DNA of 61,620 nt from Gnetum montanum. Taxonomy: Eukaryota; Streptophyta; Gnetopsida; Gnetales; Gnetaceae. The DNA lies in the NCBI GenBank assembly GCA_015680685.1, contig MNCI01000898.1, forward strand, positions 1 through 61,620. The letters are read 5' to 3'. A program made the translations under genes and the position numbers. Shown one piece after another: positions 10,766 through 23,256 of the stretch; the stretch's first letter is position 1, and the number at the start of each line of letters is the position of its first letter. Under the pieces are notes generated by a model, which saw only the letters and a list, made by a program, of their open reading frames with translations, made no database searches and was not told the DNA's origin.

Positions 10766-12890
10766 ATGGCTTCTTCTCGTAAGATTAACTCAGCTAAGGA
10801 TAGCACAGAAGATAGTCAGCATCACACACATAACCTAGACCAGCCATGTCCTAAACAATCTACGGTGACATATACTCATCCTGATGAGTATGTACTTGAT
10901 TTTACTTTTATTCTCCATTAAGATGAACAACTGCAGTGGAGAGATTCGTAAGGTAACATTGTGTTACCCCCAGATCGATCAATCCCTAACATGCTTTTCT
11001 GTGCCTTAGCACAGATTGGCATGCAAGAACTATTTGTGGAATACGTTATGGATAACTTTGACACAAGGGATTATCATCCCACAAATGCCCAACATATTCA
11101 GGACGAAAGGCAGGAGAGCCAACACTCATTGTTTAAGGGCAAGGTCCCCCATGTCCTTAGTGAAATAGGAGATGAGGAACCCCTCACAATGGGTTTCTTA
11201 GAAAATGATGTTCCTCCTCCTCACAATGGTGAAGAGGTTAGGCATCAGGGCCTTCGATCAACTGTACATGCTACAGGCTCTAATCCCCGTGAGCACCAAC
11301 TATTCACGACAGGAACAACCACTCACACTAAGGACGAACACTTAGATCGTTACAACGATCAGGGCCAAAGCAGCTGAAGAGAAGGTAAGAAACATCGCCA
11401 TGGTGATGGATCTCCTTCCTCTTCTCCTTCATCTCACCATTCACACTCTCCTTGCACATCTGGGCATAGCCATCGTGAGCATAATGGAAAGGGTAAAAGT
11501 AAAGAAGATGAAAGACCTCAATAGGAAGGTTGAGAGGAGTTAGGACAAGGGCGAGGACGTAGGGAAAGTAGGGAACCACCACGAAGACATCATAGATGTC
11601 ATGATAGAAAATGATCATGATGAACCCCTACTCGTAACCCGAAGCATGCTAGATATCACAAAGGCAGTTAGGATCCCCACAAGACACTTAAAAGACAGCA
11701 GGATCAAGCATTTGGACATAAATAATATCCCACTTTTTGAAGGGGGATACAACGCTGATCCTCAACATCATTTACAGGCATTCCACGATGCCTGTGCCTT
11801 GCAAAATATCGATAATGAGTGGCAGAAGCTCAAGTTGTTCCCAAGGACACTCACCAAAGAAGCAGAGAGCTGCTACTAGTCCTTAGAACTGGAAACTATT
11901 AGGAGGTGGAGTACGATGCTTGAACTGTTCAACAAAAAATATCAAACGTACTCCAAAGTGTCCAATTTGCGTAAGCAGATCCAAGGCTGGAAACAAGGTG
12001 CTTATGAACCCTTGGATGCTGCCATGGCCCATTACTATACACTGCTACATCGTTGCTCGGGCCATGGGTACGCTAAGTGGGATCAACTTTGCCACATCGT
12101 GGATGGGCTAAGAAATGAAGCGAGAAGAACTCTTGGGACTTACGCCCAAGGGACAATTTCCCAACTAAGAGCCCATGAAGTTGAAAGTTTGTTGGAACAA
12201 GTAGCGCAAGAAGAGGGTGAGCTACGGAAGAGAGAAAGTGCAGAAGAATACATCTGCGATCCCTCCCTTCGCAAGAAGGGAGTGAAATTTTGTGATGAGG
12301 AGGATGAGTCGCCACTCGAGGAGTTGGTGAATCGGAAAACCGTGCCGATCTAAAAGTTAACAATTGAGGTATCGGCTAAGGTAGACCAAATGTGGGATTC
12401 CTTAGACTCAAGAATAGAAACAGTCTTAAAAATCGTAGAAGAGTCTAAGGTAGAACAAGGTAGTAACAAAGGCAAAACTAAGTGGAGAAACTTAAGCCCT
12501 GCACATAACAAGGGTAAGGGAAAAATTCCTATCTCCGATGAGGCTGTAAATTCTGATTCAGACAATGATAGTGGATGTGAGGTCTACTACTATGACCATC
12601 CTAAGGGATGTTGCCCAATTATCTCACATCTGCAGGAGTCTGGGGTGTATGCATTAAATCTAAGACTTAATCAACGGCAAGCACCTTGAAGGTTACCTTA
12701 TCCACAAGGTAACCCAAGGCAGTTCCACCAACCCTTAACATATTATCCAAGTGGAATGCCTCCACAGCCCATTGGACAACACCAGCAGTGGCAATACCCA
12801 TAGTCATGGGGGATGCCACTGCCAACACATCAATACCCTTAACGGCAGCCTAATCCTTATGGTTATTATGTGATGGAGGTGCTCAATGGG
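10766..12890 (+). pseudogene. gag of younger family R element
   Basis: ATG at 10766 begins MASSRKINSAKD, matching the start at 60734. Two TAA stops early in the frame stand where the sister at 60.8 kb has Gln codons. Long open stretches follow: 10961-11377, then, after an apparent one-base insertion near 11607, 11601-11879, 11916-12353 and 12390-12689 in one frame. Domain order: N-terminal HPDEY and RDYHPTNAQ blocks, a Ser/His-rich region, then the capsid-type region (QNIDNEWQKLKLFPRTL, WSTMLELFNKKY, GYAKWDQLCHIVDGLRNEARRTL). After that come a charged stretch, a DHPKGCCPIISHLQESGVYALN block and a Pro/Gln-rich tail. No CCHC knuckle was seen. It would be the particle protein; with about five stops and one frameshift it is inactive. 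Confidence 0.88.
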
Positions 12891-12899
12891 ACAACAATA

Positions 12900-14000
12900 C
12901 TGATCACCAAGCCTGTAATGAACGAAGGCATAACATAGGACATCATCAATGAAAATGAAATCATGATGATGATGAGCCTCTTTTGGAAACTCAAAGAATG
13001 CTTAACATTGTAGAGGTAGTCAAGATCCCAACTAGGTTTATGAAAGATAGTTAGATCAATTTCTTTAACATAAACAATATCCCAAGATTTGAGGGGGGAT
13101 ATAACTATGACCCAAAAACACATCCATAAGCTTCCCATGATTCCTATGCCTTGAAAAACATTGAAAATGATTGGCAAAAAGTCAAACTCTTCCCCAAGAC
13201 ACTCATCAAAGAGGCTGAAAGTTATTACCAATCCTTAGATTCAGAATCCATTCGTAGATGGAGTACCATGCTGGAACTATTTAATGACAAATACTTGATG
13301 TATTCCAAAGTGTCTAATCTAAGAAGGAAAATCCAAGGCTAGAAATAGGGAATACATGAGTCCTTGGATGCCACCATGGGTAGATATTATTCTCTCTTAC
13401 ACTGATGCCCTAGCCAGGGTTATTCTCAGAGGGAACAACTCTACCACATCATAGATGGGCTTAGAGTAGAAACTAGAAGAACTCTTGGGGTCTATGCCTG
13501 AGGGAGACTATTTGAACTAAGACCTCATTAGATATAAGGATGATAGAGCATGTTATAAAAGAAGAAGGTGAGTTACGAAAAAGGGAAAGTGTAGAAGAGT
13601 ATAATAGGGATCCTTCCATAAGGAAAAGGAAGGTTTAATTCTATGATGAGGAGTCACCACTTGACAAAGTGGTGAACAAGAAAACCTTACCCATACAAAA
13701 ATTTATTTCTAATATTTCTGCAAAGGTTGACAAATTATGAGACTCTTTGGATAAAAAATTTCAAACTACTATGAAGATCATTGAAGAATCGAAAGAGTAG
13801 AATAGTGATCATGACCATAGGAGGCAAAAAGAAGTTGAATGTTCCTACTAGAGAGGTAAGGGAAAAGCTACTATAGTTGAAGAAGATGTGGAGATAGACT
13901 TTGATGATGATGATGGATGTAACATTTGTCAATATGAACATCCTAAGGTATGTTTTCCTATGGTATCACACTTACAAGAGTCTAGGATGTACGCGTTAAA
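12900..14000 (+). pseudogene. second, older family R gag (starts mid-gene)
   Basis: The sequence repeats gag from its middle: KNIENDWQKVKLFPKTLIKEAES (13151 on) and WSTMLELFNDKYLMYSKVSNLRRKIQG (to 13342) correspond to 11800-11990 of the preceding gag. Similarity continues through the GLRxExRRTLG block (about 13450-13500) and the HPKVCFPMVSHLQESRMYALN-like block (13940-14000). Stops are frequent, mostly TAG. The copy is clearly more diverged than the gag at 10766-12890, so it is not a recent tandem duplication of it. It opens the old body that continues to 24151. Confidence 0.85.
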
Positions 14001-14009
14001 TCTGTGACT

Positions 14010-14560
14010 AGCAAGAAGGCAAGCATCGACACAATTGCCTTATCTACAAGGCAATCCAAGGAAATTGCACTAGCAATAACAAGCTTATTATCCAAGTGGA
14101 TCTCCACCACAACCATACAAGAAATACTAGCAGTGGCACCAACTAAAGTTGTGGGGAATGCCACTACTAAGATAGCACTACCCTTATAGGCAACTAAATC
14201 CATATGGGGTACTATGTTCAGCAACTTATTTCTCCATGAATCTTTGCAAGCCATGCATCATTCCAACATCACTATTACCCTCCAAAGTACCATCGAACTC
14301 ATTCACCATCTACTTGAGGGGAGAACCCATATGCATATCACCCTCTGCATGCATCTACACACATCCCTCTACCCTTAACCCAGTTACCTCCTACTCCATC
14401 CTTGCAGGGTGAAATTCCCCCATAGCTGCAACAAAGAAATGCTACAAGGGTTGCACATTCACAACTAGCCTTCTAGCTGAGTGGTCTAGACAATCGATCT
14501 AGGAAACGACCATTTTTTTAACCCAATAGTCCTCCCAAACCCTCACAATATAATGTGGCT
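14010..14560 (+). pseudogene. Pro/Gln-rich gag tail and gag-protease linker (old body)
   Basis: By position and partial similarity to 12690-12870 this is the low-complexity C-terminal part of the old gag, with CAACAA- and CCACC-rich sequence now broken by stops. No distinct domain can be named. Confidence 0.5.
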
Positions 14561-15130
14561 AATTACCCTACATCTTCAACATCCTTATCTTTTGCATCAA
14601 ACACATTCAAGTACTCTTCAAACCAAATGCCACCTCAAATCCACACCATGATGTTAACTCATGTTGTTTTTAATTGGACCAAGGTTGACAACCTTTTCAC
14701 AAAAAGATTTGACCCAGGAAGTCCTCTTATTTACTTATAAATTACTAGACATGAGTCATGCAAGGCTCTTCTTGATTCCTATTGCAATGTTAATCTCATC
14801 TCCTATGACATGTACAAGGGTTGAAACCTACTACCTTTCAAGAAGAGCAACATCTATTTGGAATTGGTAGACTAGTCAATCACTATCCCTTTTGGGGCTA
14901 GTGGAGGACATTGTGACCATAGTTTGTGGGTGGTCCTATCCTATTGATCTTTTGGTGATCAAGGTAGAGAAGTGCAATGTTAACTTTCCCATCATTATGG
15001 AAATGGCTTGGTTAAGCATGGTTGATGCACAAATGGGAATAAGGGACCTCTCCTTAGAAATATCCAAAGAAAATAAATTTGGCTGATTAGAGAAGAAGCA
15101 TTTTCCATGCATTATGTACAATGATAATAG
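14561..15130 (+). pseudogene. retropepsin-like protease remnant (old body)
   Basis: The active-site region is visible near 14765-14810: a hydrophobic LFL..DS run followed by YCNVNLIS, where the Gly expected after DS is replaced by Tyr. Downstream (14892-15086) a 64-codon open stretch includes VIKVEKCNVNFPIIM and MGIRDLSLEISKE, conserved with the minus-strand copies near 1150 and 31000. In an intact element it would mature Gag and Pol. Inactive on sequence grounds. Confidence 0.75.
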
Positions 15131-15599
15131 GTGTAATTGCTTGCTAAAAATCTGGTCCATTAATAGTACATTCATCAAAGTATGTAATTAGTGTGCACAA
15201 GAAACAGATATCCAAAGGTGCCTATATGTAGCAACCACAAAACAAGAGGACACCTAGTGGTTGATAGTTGAATCTGACAGTAGCACACTATGCATGGAAC
15301 CCTCTAAGAGCCTAACATGTGCTTATATCAAAGGCATAGGTGAACTTTATCGAGTTCATCACCAACTCTCTAATGATGAAAATGATTATACCTATTGGGG
15401 AGAGTAGGAAGTCCTTGATAATTTCAAAGAGGAGCCCCTAGAGTTAAAAACTATACCATTCGGCATGGAGTATACATTTTAAACAATGGAAAGTTGGTTA
15501 TAATCAATGCAACTCTTACTCTAGAACAAAAAGATAAGCTATTAAGGATGGTCAACAAATGGCTAATAGCCTTTACTTGGTCATATCCCGAGTTAACTG

Positions 15600-16500
15600 G
15601 AATTGATCCAAGGATATGCCAGCATTACATTTACACTAACCTAGCCATGAAGCCAAGAAGGTAGCCATAGTAGTGGTTGAATCCCAAATTGAAGTATATC
15701 ATCAAGAAGGAAATATAATAACTCCTCAAGGCATGGTTCATCTATCCCATCGCGAATAGTGAGTGGATTAGCCCACTCATAATTGTGCCAAAGAAAGGTG
15801 GCAAGTGGCAAGTCTGCATTGACTTTGGGTTGTTAAATATGGCAACATTTAAAGATTATTTTCCATTTCCATTTGTGAACCAAGTGTGGGACACCATTTC
15901 TAGGCATTACTATTCTAGCTTCTTGGATAGTTATAGTGGCTATAACCAAATCTAGATTACAACTGAAGATCAGGCCAAGACAACATTCATGAGTTCTTAG
16001 GGAACTTTTGCATATTGTAAGATGTTATTTAATCTATGAAATGCCCCCACAACATTCAACGCCTAGTCCTTAGCATTTTTCAACAATAAATTTTGTTGTA
16101 GGGTAGAATTCTTTATGGATGACTTTTCTACCTATGGGGCTACATTTGAGCAACCATTAGATCACCTTGAGTAGGTACTGAAAAGATGTGTTAAAACAAA
16201 CCTTAGGCTCAATTGGAAAAAAATCCATCTAATGGTCCAAGAAGGCATAGTACTGGGGCACTAAGTTTCACAAGAAGGGATTGAGGTAAACCCAAAAAAG
16301 ATGAGGGTCATCCAAGGAATCGAATGCTAACTAGAGATAGTTAAAGACATCTAATCATTCCTTGGACACATTGGCTACTACTGGTAGTTCATAGAGAATT
16401 TCTCTAAGATTGTAAAGCTATTGGTTGAGCTTACACAGAAAGATGATTCATTCATATAGACTAAGGAATGTGAACATGCATTCCAACAACTAAAAGATAA
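15600..16500 (+). pseudogene. reverse transcriptase (Ty3/gypsy), degenerate
   Basis: The motifs of a gypsy RT are present in order: an LNPKLKYIIKKE-like start (about 15685), SPLIIVPKKGGKWQVCIDF (15770-15830), FPFPFVNQVW (15865), a YSGYNQI-like block (15935), and the catalytic box FFMDDF at 16109-16126 followed by STYGATFE. Then come LRLNWKK and GIEVNPKKMRVIQ. Several TAG or TGA stops interrupt the frame, mainly where CAG, CAA or TGG would be expected. RT copies the genomic RNA; both catalytic Asp codons of the box are still present although the gene is dead. Confidence 0.9.
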
Positions 16501-16950
16501 ACTCCTCGAAATTCTAATTCTCCAAGTACCAAACTGGTCTAAACCATTTCACATAATGATGGATGCATCTAATTATGCCTTAGGAGATGTGATTATGCAG
16601 TTGGATCATAAGAAACATCCATATTACATCCACTACGCAAACTAAAGCAATATGGATGCATAATTGAATTACACCACAATTGAGAAAGAATTGATGACAC
16701 TAGTATACAATCTCAAAAAGTTCAAGCACTATGTGCTTGGCTACAAAGTGTTTGTGCACACAAGACATAGTGCCATCTACTTTCTAATGAATAAGCCAAT
16801 GGTAAGCCCCCATATCATATGGTGGCTCATGATCTTGCAGGAATTCAATCTCACAATGATAGATCAGAAAGGAACTAAGAATGTGATCACTAACCACCTC
16901 TCTCATTTAATATGGAATAACAAAGAGGAGGAAAGTCCACTCTTTAATTA
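16501..16950 (+). pseudogene. RNase H domain (Ty3/gypsy pol)
   Basis: An MDASNYALGDVIMQ block at about 16560 is the start of a gypsy RNase H, and an open stretch 16664-16951 continues with NYTTIEKELMTLVYNLKKFKHYVLG and a T.HSAIYFLM run. Normally this domain removes the RNA strand during reverse transcription. At the position of the usual D-H-S/A catalytic motif the sequence has TRHSAIY, so one acidic residue appears lost. Confidence 0.85.
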
Positions 16951-17050
16951 ATTTCTAGATGAACTCCTCTTTATAGAAGTAGTAAATAGAAAAATGCACA
17001 TAGAAACAACATGGTACAATGACATCCTTACTTACCTTCTCACTTAAAAG

Positions 17051-18353
17051 ATGCCACAAGATCTAGACTTTGGGAAGAAACAACTGTTTCTTCATTGGGT
17101 AAAATACTTCATGAAAATCAACGAACACCTTTACAAGATGTGTGCTAATGGCTTGGTTCATTGGTGTGTCCTTGATGCAAATCAACTATGCAGTCTCTTG
17201 ATGCTCATGAAGGCCCTTACAAAGGCCACTATGCATGGAGATGCACGACCATCAAAATCCTAATTGCAGGATACTATTAGCTTACAATATTTAAGGATGC
17301 CCACCAATTTGTCCAATCTTGTGAATGTTGTCAACAAGATGGTGGGATGACCACACAAATGGAGGGTCTTCAATAGTGGATTCAACCACTGGAGCCCTTT
17401 GACATATGGAGCATAGACTTCATGGGCCCCATTACACCCATGTCCAATGAAAAGGCATATATCATCGTAGCAATCAACTACTACACCAAATGGGTAGAAG
17501 TAGTAGCTATCATTGACTTCATCCATGGCTACTAGATTTGTACAAAAAATTGTTGTAAACAAGTTTGGGGTGCCATATGCACTAATTTTTAACAATGAAA
17601 CTCATTTTACAAGTGCAACTTTTTAAAAACTTATGTAATGCTTGGAGGTTGAACATAAATTAATAACACCCTATCATCCTCAAGCCAATGGTCAAGTAGA
17701 GGTAACTAACCAGGAGATTACAAAGATCCTAACAAGGACCATAAGCAAATATAGGAGAGACTAGAGCACAAAACTTAATGATGCCCTTTGGGCCTACTGC
17801 TCAACATGAAAACTCCCTATTGGCTACTTTTCCTATGAGTTAGTGTATGGGAAACTTCCAACACTCCCAATTCAATCTGATCTCCATACACTCTCAATAG
17901 CCTGTAAACTAAATCTTGACCTAAGCCTAGCACAAAAGGAAAGACTGATTAGCCTCAACATGCGAAATGAAGACCAATTAGTAGCCCTATCTTTGAATGA
18001 ACTTCACAAGGCATTTAGCAAACAATGACACGACCTAAGAATACAAAAAGTAAAATTTCAACTAAAAGATAAGTTTATCTACTGAAACCCCACACACATA
18101 CCCCAGAAAAAAAAATTAAATGTTGTGGGAGGGACCTTACATAATTAGCAAAACCTTTCCTTCTAGGGCCATGACCATATACAAACTTGAGAGCCCAAAT
18201 AAAAAGCAGTTGATCAACATCCAACAAGTAAAGCTTTTCCATGAGCCTAAGCAACCTAGTGCAATGAATACCTCAATGAATGAACAACCATGCTCAATTT
18301 TTTGGATCTCCTCCTTTCAACTCAATTGTGGGGGAGATGGCCATCAATGCTAA
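17051..18353 (+). pseudogene. integrase (Ty3/gypsy), degenerate
   Basis: A zinc-binding N-terminus is recognisable around 17220-17340, where an SCECCQQDGG segment keeps the C-x2-C pair. The catalytic core starts near 17418 with IDFMGPI. The second acidic position, normally in a SDNGTHF-type motif, reads NNETHFTSATF near 17590, so that Asp is lost. The Glu lies in PHxQANGQVEVTNQE (about 17670-17715). The C-terminal part includes VYGKLPTLPIQ (17845-17880) and a strand-rich end at 18120-18240. The domain would insert cDNA into the host genome. It is followed by non-coding T-rich sequence. Confidence 0.87.
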
Positions 18354-20194
18354 TCATCCATATGGCTCAATTTTTTTATTTTTTGTTTTTCACATTTTTG
18401 ATTTTGCAAATTATTTATTTTACACCTTTTTGATTTTCAAAATTTTTCCTATTTTACACCACTTTTTGTTTTACACCATCATTAATATGTTTAAATCTTT
18501 CTTGAATCTTTTAAACTTTCTTATATTTTTTACTTTTTTTTGTTTGAGTATGATTTTCAATTTTTGCTAATAAAATGTGCTTTGTGCCAATAGGACACAA
18601 TGGTGTTGTAGTTGTTACTAATGGTGGTTTATGCTTAATGTTTTATTTGATAATGTATGGTTTCTATTTTTGAATTCTTATACTGATGATTGAGTCATGG
18701 TTTCATTTTCATGGAATAGGTAGTGAGTCCATGACATCCACCCATTCACAAACTTTATGGTTTTTCTTGTTTTGGAAGTTTGAGGTCCCTTTCATTAAAT
18801 AAAATATTTAATAAATTGGTAACCTTGGTAGTTTCTAGAATTGGGAAAGATTCAAAGGTTTGTATAGGGTGTGACTTTAAGGGTACTCAATACTCTTTGT
18901 ACTCTTCTACTTACTTGGATGCTTGAGTGTTTTCATATTCTTACTATTCCATATTGTCCAATAACAGGAAGTCAAATAAAGTCTTTGCATGATGTGATTT
19001 CCATCCAAAAAGAAAAAAAGAAATATAAAAAAATAAAAATAAAAAAACATGATGGGAACTCAAAGCATACCTCTTAGACAAATACACGGGATACAAGCAC
19101 TGATTATGAGACTTGAAAGACATATTACCCATGCCTGAAGATCCCTTCTAACTAAGGCCCTCATCACTTCCTACTATTTTTTCATTTTTATGGAATAGTG
19201 GTTGTTCTATGGATGCACTCTTGTGTCTTGAGGAGGTGGATTAGTCTTGGAGTAGTGATGTGAAGTCACTGAAAGAGATTGGTTTTAGTTTGGACTAAGG
19301 ATGGATTTGCTCAGGTCCTTCTAAACACAACTTTACAAGGAATTATCTATGACCTCAATTTGAAATTCCATTCCACCTTCTACATCATCCATCTATGTTG
19401 ACCATAATTCACCTCGCTACCAATGTCCATGTTCTTAATTCCATGACTTGGTNNNNNNNNNNNNNNNNNNNNNNNNNNNNNNNNNNNNNNNNNNNNNNNN
19501 NNNNNNNNNNNNNNNNNNNNNNNNNNNNNNNNNNNNNNNNNNNNNNNNNNNNNNNNNNNNNNNNNNNNNNNNNNNNNNNNNNNNNNNNNNNNNNNNNNNN
19601 NNNNNNNNNNNNNNNNNNNNNNNNNNNNNNNNNNNNNNNNNNNNNNNNNNNNNNNNNNNNNNNNNNNNNNNNNNNNNNNNNNNNNNNNNNNNNNNNNNNN
19701 NNNNNNNNNNNNNNNNNNNNNNNNNNNNNNNNNNNNNNNNNNNNNNNNNNNNNNNNNNNNNNNNNNNNNNNNNNNNNNNNNNNNNNNNNNNNNNNNNNNN
19801 NNNNNNNNNNNNNNNNNNNNNNNNNNNNNNNNNNNNNNNNNNNNNNNNNNNNNNNNNNNNNNNNNNNNNNNNNNNNNNNNNNNNNNNNNNNNNNNNNNNN
19901 NNNNNNNNNNNNNNNNNNNNNNNNNNNNNNNNNNNNNNNNNNNNNNNNNNNNNNNNNNNNNNNNNNNNNNNNNNNNNNNNNNNNNNNNNNNNNNNNNNNN
20001 NNNNNNNNNNNNNNNNNNNNNNNNNNNNNNNNNNNNNNNNNNNNNNNNNNNNNNNNNNNNNNNNNNNNNNNNNNNNNNNNNNNNNNNNNNNNNNNNNNNN
20101 NNNNNNNNNNNNNNNNNNNNNNNNNNNNNNNNGTATTTAAAAAATTTAAAGTTACACATTATATCTACTAGTCCATGGATGTGTTGTGATCGTA
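18354..20194 (+). other. post-pol spacer of family R, partly an assembly gap
   Basis: This is AT-rich sequence between integrase and the extra downstream gene. Parts of it, especially 18600-19130, recur on the minus strand of the neighbouring element at about 27000-27600 (for example SESMTSTH and FWKFEVPF-like peptides when translated), so the spacer belongs to the element. No intact gene is supported. Positions 19453-20132 are unknown bases. Confidence 0.7.
19453..20132. other. assembly gap (680 N)
   Basis: Run of N. Long apparent frames crossing it have no meaning. Confidence 0.99.
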
Positions 20195-23030
20195 GATGGC
20201 ACCAAAAGGAAAGAACATGCAAGAAGCAGGACCATCTCAACCTAGGGAGAAATGTCCTAGAATGGGAAGAGGCCAAGAATAGGCCTAGAAAGAATTTCTA
20301 GCAACCCATGTCATAGGTTCTCTTAGGAAATAGGTAGAGGTGGAATCTATTAGACAAATTTCGAAACCAGTAGCAATAGTAGAACACTCCCATCAGGATG
20401 ATACACCAACCTCACAATCGAATTTTGAGGTGACCTTAACAAAGGCTTGCCTAAATCAAATCAAATCGAGGAAGGTCTAGAAAATAGTGCTCTATGAGAT
20501 AAACTTTGGCCCATTTCTAAAGCAAGCACCAAAAGAAGTACAAGACTAGTTAAAGGCCTCTCCCATGTGGCCAATCATCACTTCCACTAGGGAGTGGTAC
20601 ATGGGAGAGATATTCCTATTCTAGAAAAATAGGCAAGCTAGATTAATAGTGAAAATCAATGACATCTCAGTGTCCTACTCAATGTAGACTATTGCATAAG
20701 TGCTTAGGTTACTAGAGATAGGGACAAGTCTTGCTGAGATCCCAATGCATGCAGATCCTAGCATAAAGAAAGAATGGGTTCAATGATATTATGGCATCAA
20801 TCGTAAGGAGTTTGGTACACTCACAATGGTAGATAGGATTTACTACAAGATTGTGACCTTCCACCTCAATCCCATGGTAAGGCCAAGAAAAATCATTACC
20901 TTCTCTACCTGAGCATGTGTTGCTATGAGTGGAAGATTTCCCATCAACCTTTCACAACTGATCTATCTAGAGATACAAAAGCAATTTAAAGAAAATGAAT
21001 ATGAAAGGAAGGCACTCCCCTTCCCATGCCTCATCAAGAAACTTTGTTGAAGGGGAGGAATAGCCCGTTACACCAATGATGTCGTCAAGAAGGTTTTGGT
21101 CACCAACTAGGTAGAAATGATGAAAGATAAGATGCTTGCAACAACTATCCAAGAAGAGAAGAAGTGACCACTACAACTACCCAATGGTTGCATGAATACA
21201 AAGAATGGCTCTTGAGTGAACAAGAGTAACAAGTAGGCACAAGTGGTGGGGACCCATCCATGTACATACTAGCAATGAGTCACCTTAATGAGCTAGCCCA
21301 GAAAATCAATTTGATGGGTAGAGGTGGATCCATCTTCTTAGCCCAAAGAATGCAGCTATCCATAAGGTTAAATCCAAGCACCGTAGAGGTCACAGTATCT
21401 CTTAGAAAATAACAATCACTCCTAAAAATATTTGGGAACACTATGACCTTCTTGGTGTGCTTGGAGGAGTGTGAGGAAGCAACAGTTTTGGTGATGTAGC
21501 ACCAAGGGCAAGAGACTATAGTAGAAGTGGTTACTGATTGTATTGTTGAAAAGCTCAATGCATCTATGGAACTAGTACCAAATGTCACTACACTTAAAGA
21601 TACGCAGATGTCTACAGGAACCACAAGCGGTAGAATAAATGTAGCACAACATGAAGAACTACTAGACTAATAAGTGGGAACTAAGTAACTACTTTCAAAT
21701 GTCATTGACCTTCCAGATAGTATTACAACAACCTAGTCAGAGCTGTTTGAGGTAAGGGGCAAGAACATCATATTGGAGGAGAAACTTGAAATAGCCAAGG
21801 AGTGGAATGAATGCTTGGCTGTAGAAGTTGTTGAATTAAGGGCCCAAATTTCTAACCTCACATTCCTCAACTTATCACTCACAAGAGATGAAGCTATGGA
21901 AAAACCTCATCCTAGACTAAAAGGGGTTGAGGGTGCAATGGAGATGATGGTATTCTACTGATCCTTGGAAGAGGCCACACAACACAAGATTCAAAAGGCC
22001 TTGGATTAGACCTGTCAGGAGAATGTGCAAATGATTGTAGAAAATCATCGCCTACGGAATGTTGATGCACACAAGTAAGAATTAACCGATTTCATCTATC
22101 AACAATAGGAGTAACTAACTATAGAAAATACAAAACTAAGGAGATTGACAATAAAAAATAGAAATATCTCCATGGAGGAGGTCTGTGCCCTTCACTAGAA
22201 AACTACAATCGAGGTAACTACCTAGAAATTAGAGGCTCTCAAATTTGAGAGAATCAAGAACCATTAAAGAAAATAGGTCAATCTACAAAAGGAAGTAAAT
22301 GAAAGACACATCTAGTTGGCAAAGGTAAAAGTCAATAAAACCCTCCAATAGTGCCAAGAGAGAAAAGAAGTGTGGCAACCCATCGTTGATGGGATAAACA
22401 CCTACAAAAAATAGAAAATCTACATGAAGGAGCTGCAAATTGAGGAAATGACAAAATAGTTAGAGCTTATCAATCTTTATTATGCAAATTTGGCCATGTT
22501 GATTATCAGAAGGTCACCGTTAGAGCTTAAGAAATAGATGGCCAACTTGTACTTGTTATACAAGGTTGAGTTCAAGCATCACAAAGACACCAAGTAAAAG
22601 CTAGTAGTGGAAAATGTTGAACTTGAAGTTTTCAAGGCATGATTCATAGATCAATGATCAACTGTTGAGAACTTAGCCAAGAGGATGAACAACTATCAAG
22701 AGCTATAGGACATAGATAGAGCATTTAATATTGAACATAAACAGTTTGTTGCCTGGTTTGTCAACTTGAAGGAGATGTTCTCGATAATGCCCTATCTATG
22801 AAATATCCCCATTGTAGTCCACATTGGTAATGCCACGTGGACTATGAATGATCCCTAGAGAAAGGAGGAGAAGATGAAGACATTTCTAGATGCCTTTTTG
22901 ATTTCACCATAGGTTGTAGTCATGGTAGGATAGCCACAACTACCTTAGCTACTGCACATGCCTGAAGCTGAAGAAGGTCTTTTAGAACCTCAAGAGCCTC
23001 CACTGCCTCGGACTATCTGATCTTCTCCAC
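20195..23030 (+). pseudogene. extra post-pol gene of family R (plant transposon-protein-like)
   Basis: ATG at 20195 opens a frame (MAPKGKNMQEAGPSQPREK) that can be followed, through many TAG/TAA stops, for several hundred codons. The first part has TSTREWYMGEIFLF (about 20570-20620), VTFHLNPMVRPRKI (20850-20890), RFPINLSQLIYLEIQKQF (20935-20985) and LPFPCLIKKL (21018-21047). From memory, this last pattern resembles the plant-specific 'putative plant transposon protein' domain found beside Athila-like elements. The later part is Lys/Glu-rich and probably coiled coil (for example 21773-21961). The same gene starts on the minus strand of the neighbouring element at 25784. Its place after pol is that of the env-like gene in some Athila elements, but no signal peptide or membrane segment is seen, so an envelope role is not supported. 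Function unknown. Confidence 0.7.
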
Positions 23031-23242
23031 TACCTTCATGCCATCAGAGAATGTGCTGTCAATTTTTTATGTATTCATGCCATGGTATTCAATTTTTTGT
23101 CATGAACACCATAATTTTTGTAATTTCTTGATTCGTGCACTTGGGCACTCAATTTTGTCAATTTAGTTTGTTATGTCAAGAGTCAGCCAATAATTCCATA
23201 CCCTCCTACTTTTGTAAGAGAACTTGAGGATGAGTTTTCATT

Positions 23243-23256
23243 TAGTCATGGGGGTA
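23243..23256 (+). other. polypurine tract region
   Basis: A short G-rich run (ATGGGGGTA) lies directly before the 3' LTR start, the expected position for plus-strand DNA priming. It is shorter and less pure than usual, probably through decay. Confidence 0.6.

Noticed and set aside
19380-20276. Long frames across the region of unknown bases
   Set aside because: They consist mostly of N and exist only because N cannot encode a stop.
20195-23030. Envelope gene making the element an endogenous retrovirus-like unit
   Set aside because: Position fits, but no signal peptide, transmembrane segment or fusion-peptide-like stretch was seen; the visible pattern is closer to a plant transposon-associated domain.
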